In this document: positions 63,305-64,000 of the stretch, one piece after another | How the letters are laid out: the number at the start of each line of letters is the position of its first letter | Position numbering within the stretch: the first letter of the stretch is position 1 | NCBI RefSeq assembly: GCF_017114915.1 | Contig: NZ_JAAUOE010000003.1 | Span: forward strand, 1 to 64,000 | Length of the DNA stretch: 64,000 bases | Source: Pseudomonas frederiksbergensis | GTDB taxonomy: Bacteria > Pseudomonadota > Gammaproteobacteria > Pseudomonadales > Pseudomonadaceae | Direction: 5' to 3' | Made by a program: the position numbers and the translations under genes | Notes under the pieces: model-generated | Seen by the model: the letters and a program-made list of their open reading frames with translations, nothing else | Databases searched by the model: none | Told to the model about the DNA's origin: nothing

Positions 63305-63847
63305 ATGAGCCTTTCCCTTCGCGACCAGTTGCTCAAAGCAGGGCTGGTCAACCAAAAGCAGGCCAAACAGGTCGGCAAAGAAAAACAGAAACAGCAGCGC
63401 CTGGCCCACAAAGGCCAGATCGAACTCGATGACTCCCAGCAACGTGCAGCCCAGGAGGCCATGGCCGAGAAGGTCAAGCGCGACCAGGAACTCAACCGTC
63501 AGCAGCAGGAGAAGGCCGAAGCGAAGGCCCGCGCCGCCCAGGTCAAGCAATTGATCGAAGTCTCGCGTCTGCCCAAACTGACCACCGAGGACTACTACAA
63601 CTTCGTCGACGACAAGAAGGTCAAGCGCATCTCCGTCAACACGCTGATGCGCAACAAGCTCAGCAGCGGTTCCCTGGCGATCGTGCATCACGCCGGCGGT
63701 TACGAAGTGATCCCCCGTGAAGCGGCCCTGAAGATTCAGGAGCGCGATCCCCAGCGCATCGTGCAGCTGAATGTGAAGACTGAAGAAGTCAGTACCGAAG
63801 ACGATCCGTACGCGGCCTATCAGATCCCTGACGATCTGATGTGGTAA
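63305..63847 (+). CDS. DUF2058-family protein
   Basis: Encodes 180 residues: SLSLRDQLLKAGLVNQKQAKQVGKEKQKQQR, a long charged coiled coil, then a compact C-terminal domain (EDYYNFVDDKKVKRISVNTLMRNKLSSGSLAIVHHAGGYEVIPREAALKIQERDPQRIV). Matches DUF2058/YaiL. Cytoplasmic; function unclear. Confidence 0.85.
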   Translation: MSLSLRDQLLKAGLVNQKQAKQVGKEKQKQQRLAHKGQIELDDSQQRAAQEAMAEKVKRDQELNRQQQEKAEAKARAAQVKQLIEVSRLPKLTTEDYYNFVDDKKVKRISVNTLMRNKLSSGSLAIVHHAGGYEVIPREAALKIQERDPQRIVQLNVKTEEVSTEDDPYAAYQIPDDLMW

Positions 63848-63862
63848 GCCGTTAGCGGCTGT

Positions 63863-63902
63863 AAAAACGACAAACCCCGCCGATGCGGGGTTTGTCGTTT
63901 TC
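63863..63902 (+). terminator. Terminator after DUF2058 gene
   Basis: AAAACGACAAACCCCGC-CGAT-GCGGGGTTTGTCGTTTT, a long perfect stem with T-rich end. Confidence 0.9.
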
Positions 63903-63972
63903 AATCCAGCCATTATGCAGAACGCGCTTCGCCTGGCTCCTACGAAGAGCGATTCCCTGAGCCAATGTACAG

Positions 63973-64000
63973 ACAAAAAAACGCCCCGAACCAGTCGGGG
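63973..64000 (-). terminator. Partial terminator at window edge
   Basis: A run then CCCCGA-ACCAG-TCGGGG, cut at the window end; probably ends a leftward gene to the right. Confidence 0.55.

Overview
The window is a high-GC chromosomal segment from a Pseudomonas of the P. fluorescens/P. putida type. This rests on recognisable Pseudomonas operons (oprH-phoP-phoQ, ldhA/gacS, cysM-rlmD-relA-mazG, flgZ-flgN-flgM-flgA/cheV-cheR/flgBCDE) and on three families of Pseudomonas-style inverted REP-like repeats between genes. No protein or nucleotide search was run; names come from recognising motifs and family architecture.

Bases 1 to about 11,417 are the right part of an integrated mobile island. Its right boundary is a 47-bp copy of the 3' end of a tRNA, probably tRNA-Arg(CCU), next to a leftward tyrosine recombinase gene. 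The island carries mostly small or poorly known genes: an orphan ribbon-helix-helix antitoxin, a coiled-coil/XRE gene pair, an acidic small protein, an SDH/Clp-fold serine protease co-translated with a small protein, a DUF4145/HEPN-like protein, helix-turn-helix proteins and an AlpA-type excisionase. It also holds much structured non-coding DNA: a four-unit 21-23 bp repeat array (81-169), a duplicated element with compensating hairpin changes (239-397 and 3098-3315), a 52-bp direct repeat around an AT-rich core with DnaA-box-like sites (714-956), and a cluster of GGGAAAAATTCCC palindromes (8175-8340). These are the least explained parts of the window. The left end of the island lies outside it.

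Bases 11,500-18,082 are one very large type I-secreted VCBS/cadherin/RTX adhesin, with tandem DNA repeats of 300 bp (identical) and 342 bp (nearly identical). A response regulator-TPR protein and an overlapping soluble histidine kinase follow, then a gamma-glutamylpolyamine synthetase-type enzyme and an MFS transporter.

Bases 24,290-32,050 are flagellar/chemotaxis genes: leftward flgA, flgM, flgN and flgZ, rightward cheV-cheR and flgBCDE. Sigma-54 promoter matches are seen for flgA and flgB and a FliA match for flgM. The flagellar run stops with a terminator after flgE; the next gene is convergent nrdA, whose partner nrdB is not beside it.

Bases 35,900-48,460 hold an RstAB-like two-component system, a PcpS-type phosphopantetheinyl transferase, a dienelactone hydrolase, oprH-phoP-phoQ with three TTCAG repeats at 11-bp spacing upstream, an AraC regulator divergent from dctA, a CoA transferase, sprT and a YIP1 membrane protein. 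Bases 48,771-54,374 hold ttcA, a DNA-3-methyladenine glycosylase, a DUF2069/wrbA/arsC operon, a thioredoxin-fold lipoprotein, a META-domain lipoprotein pair and ldhA. Bases 54,578-63,847 hold gacS, cysM, rlmD, relA, mazG and a DUF2058 gene, a global regulation and stringent-response block. Apart from the island and adhesin this is ordinary core genome.
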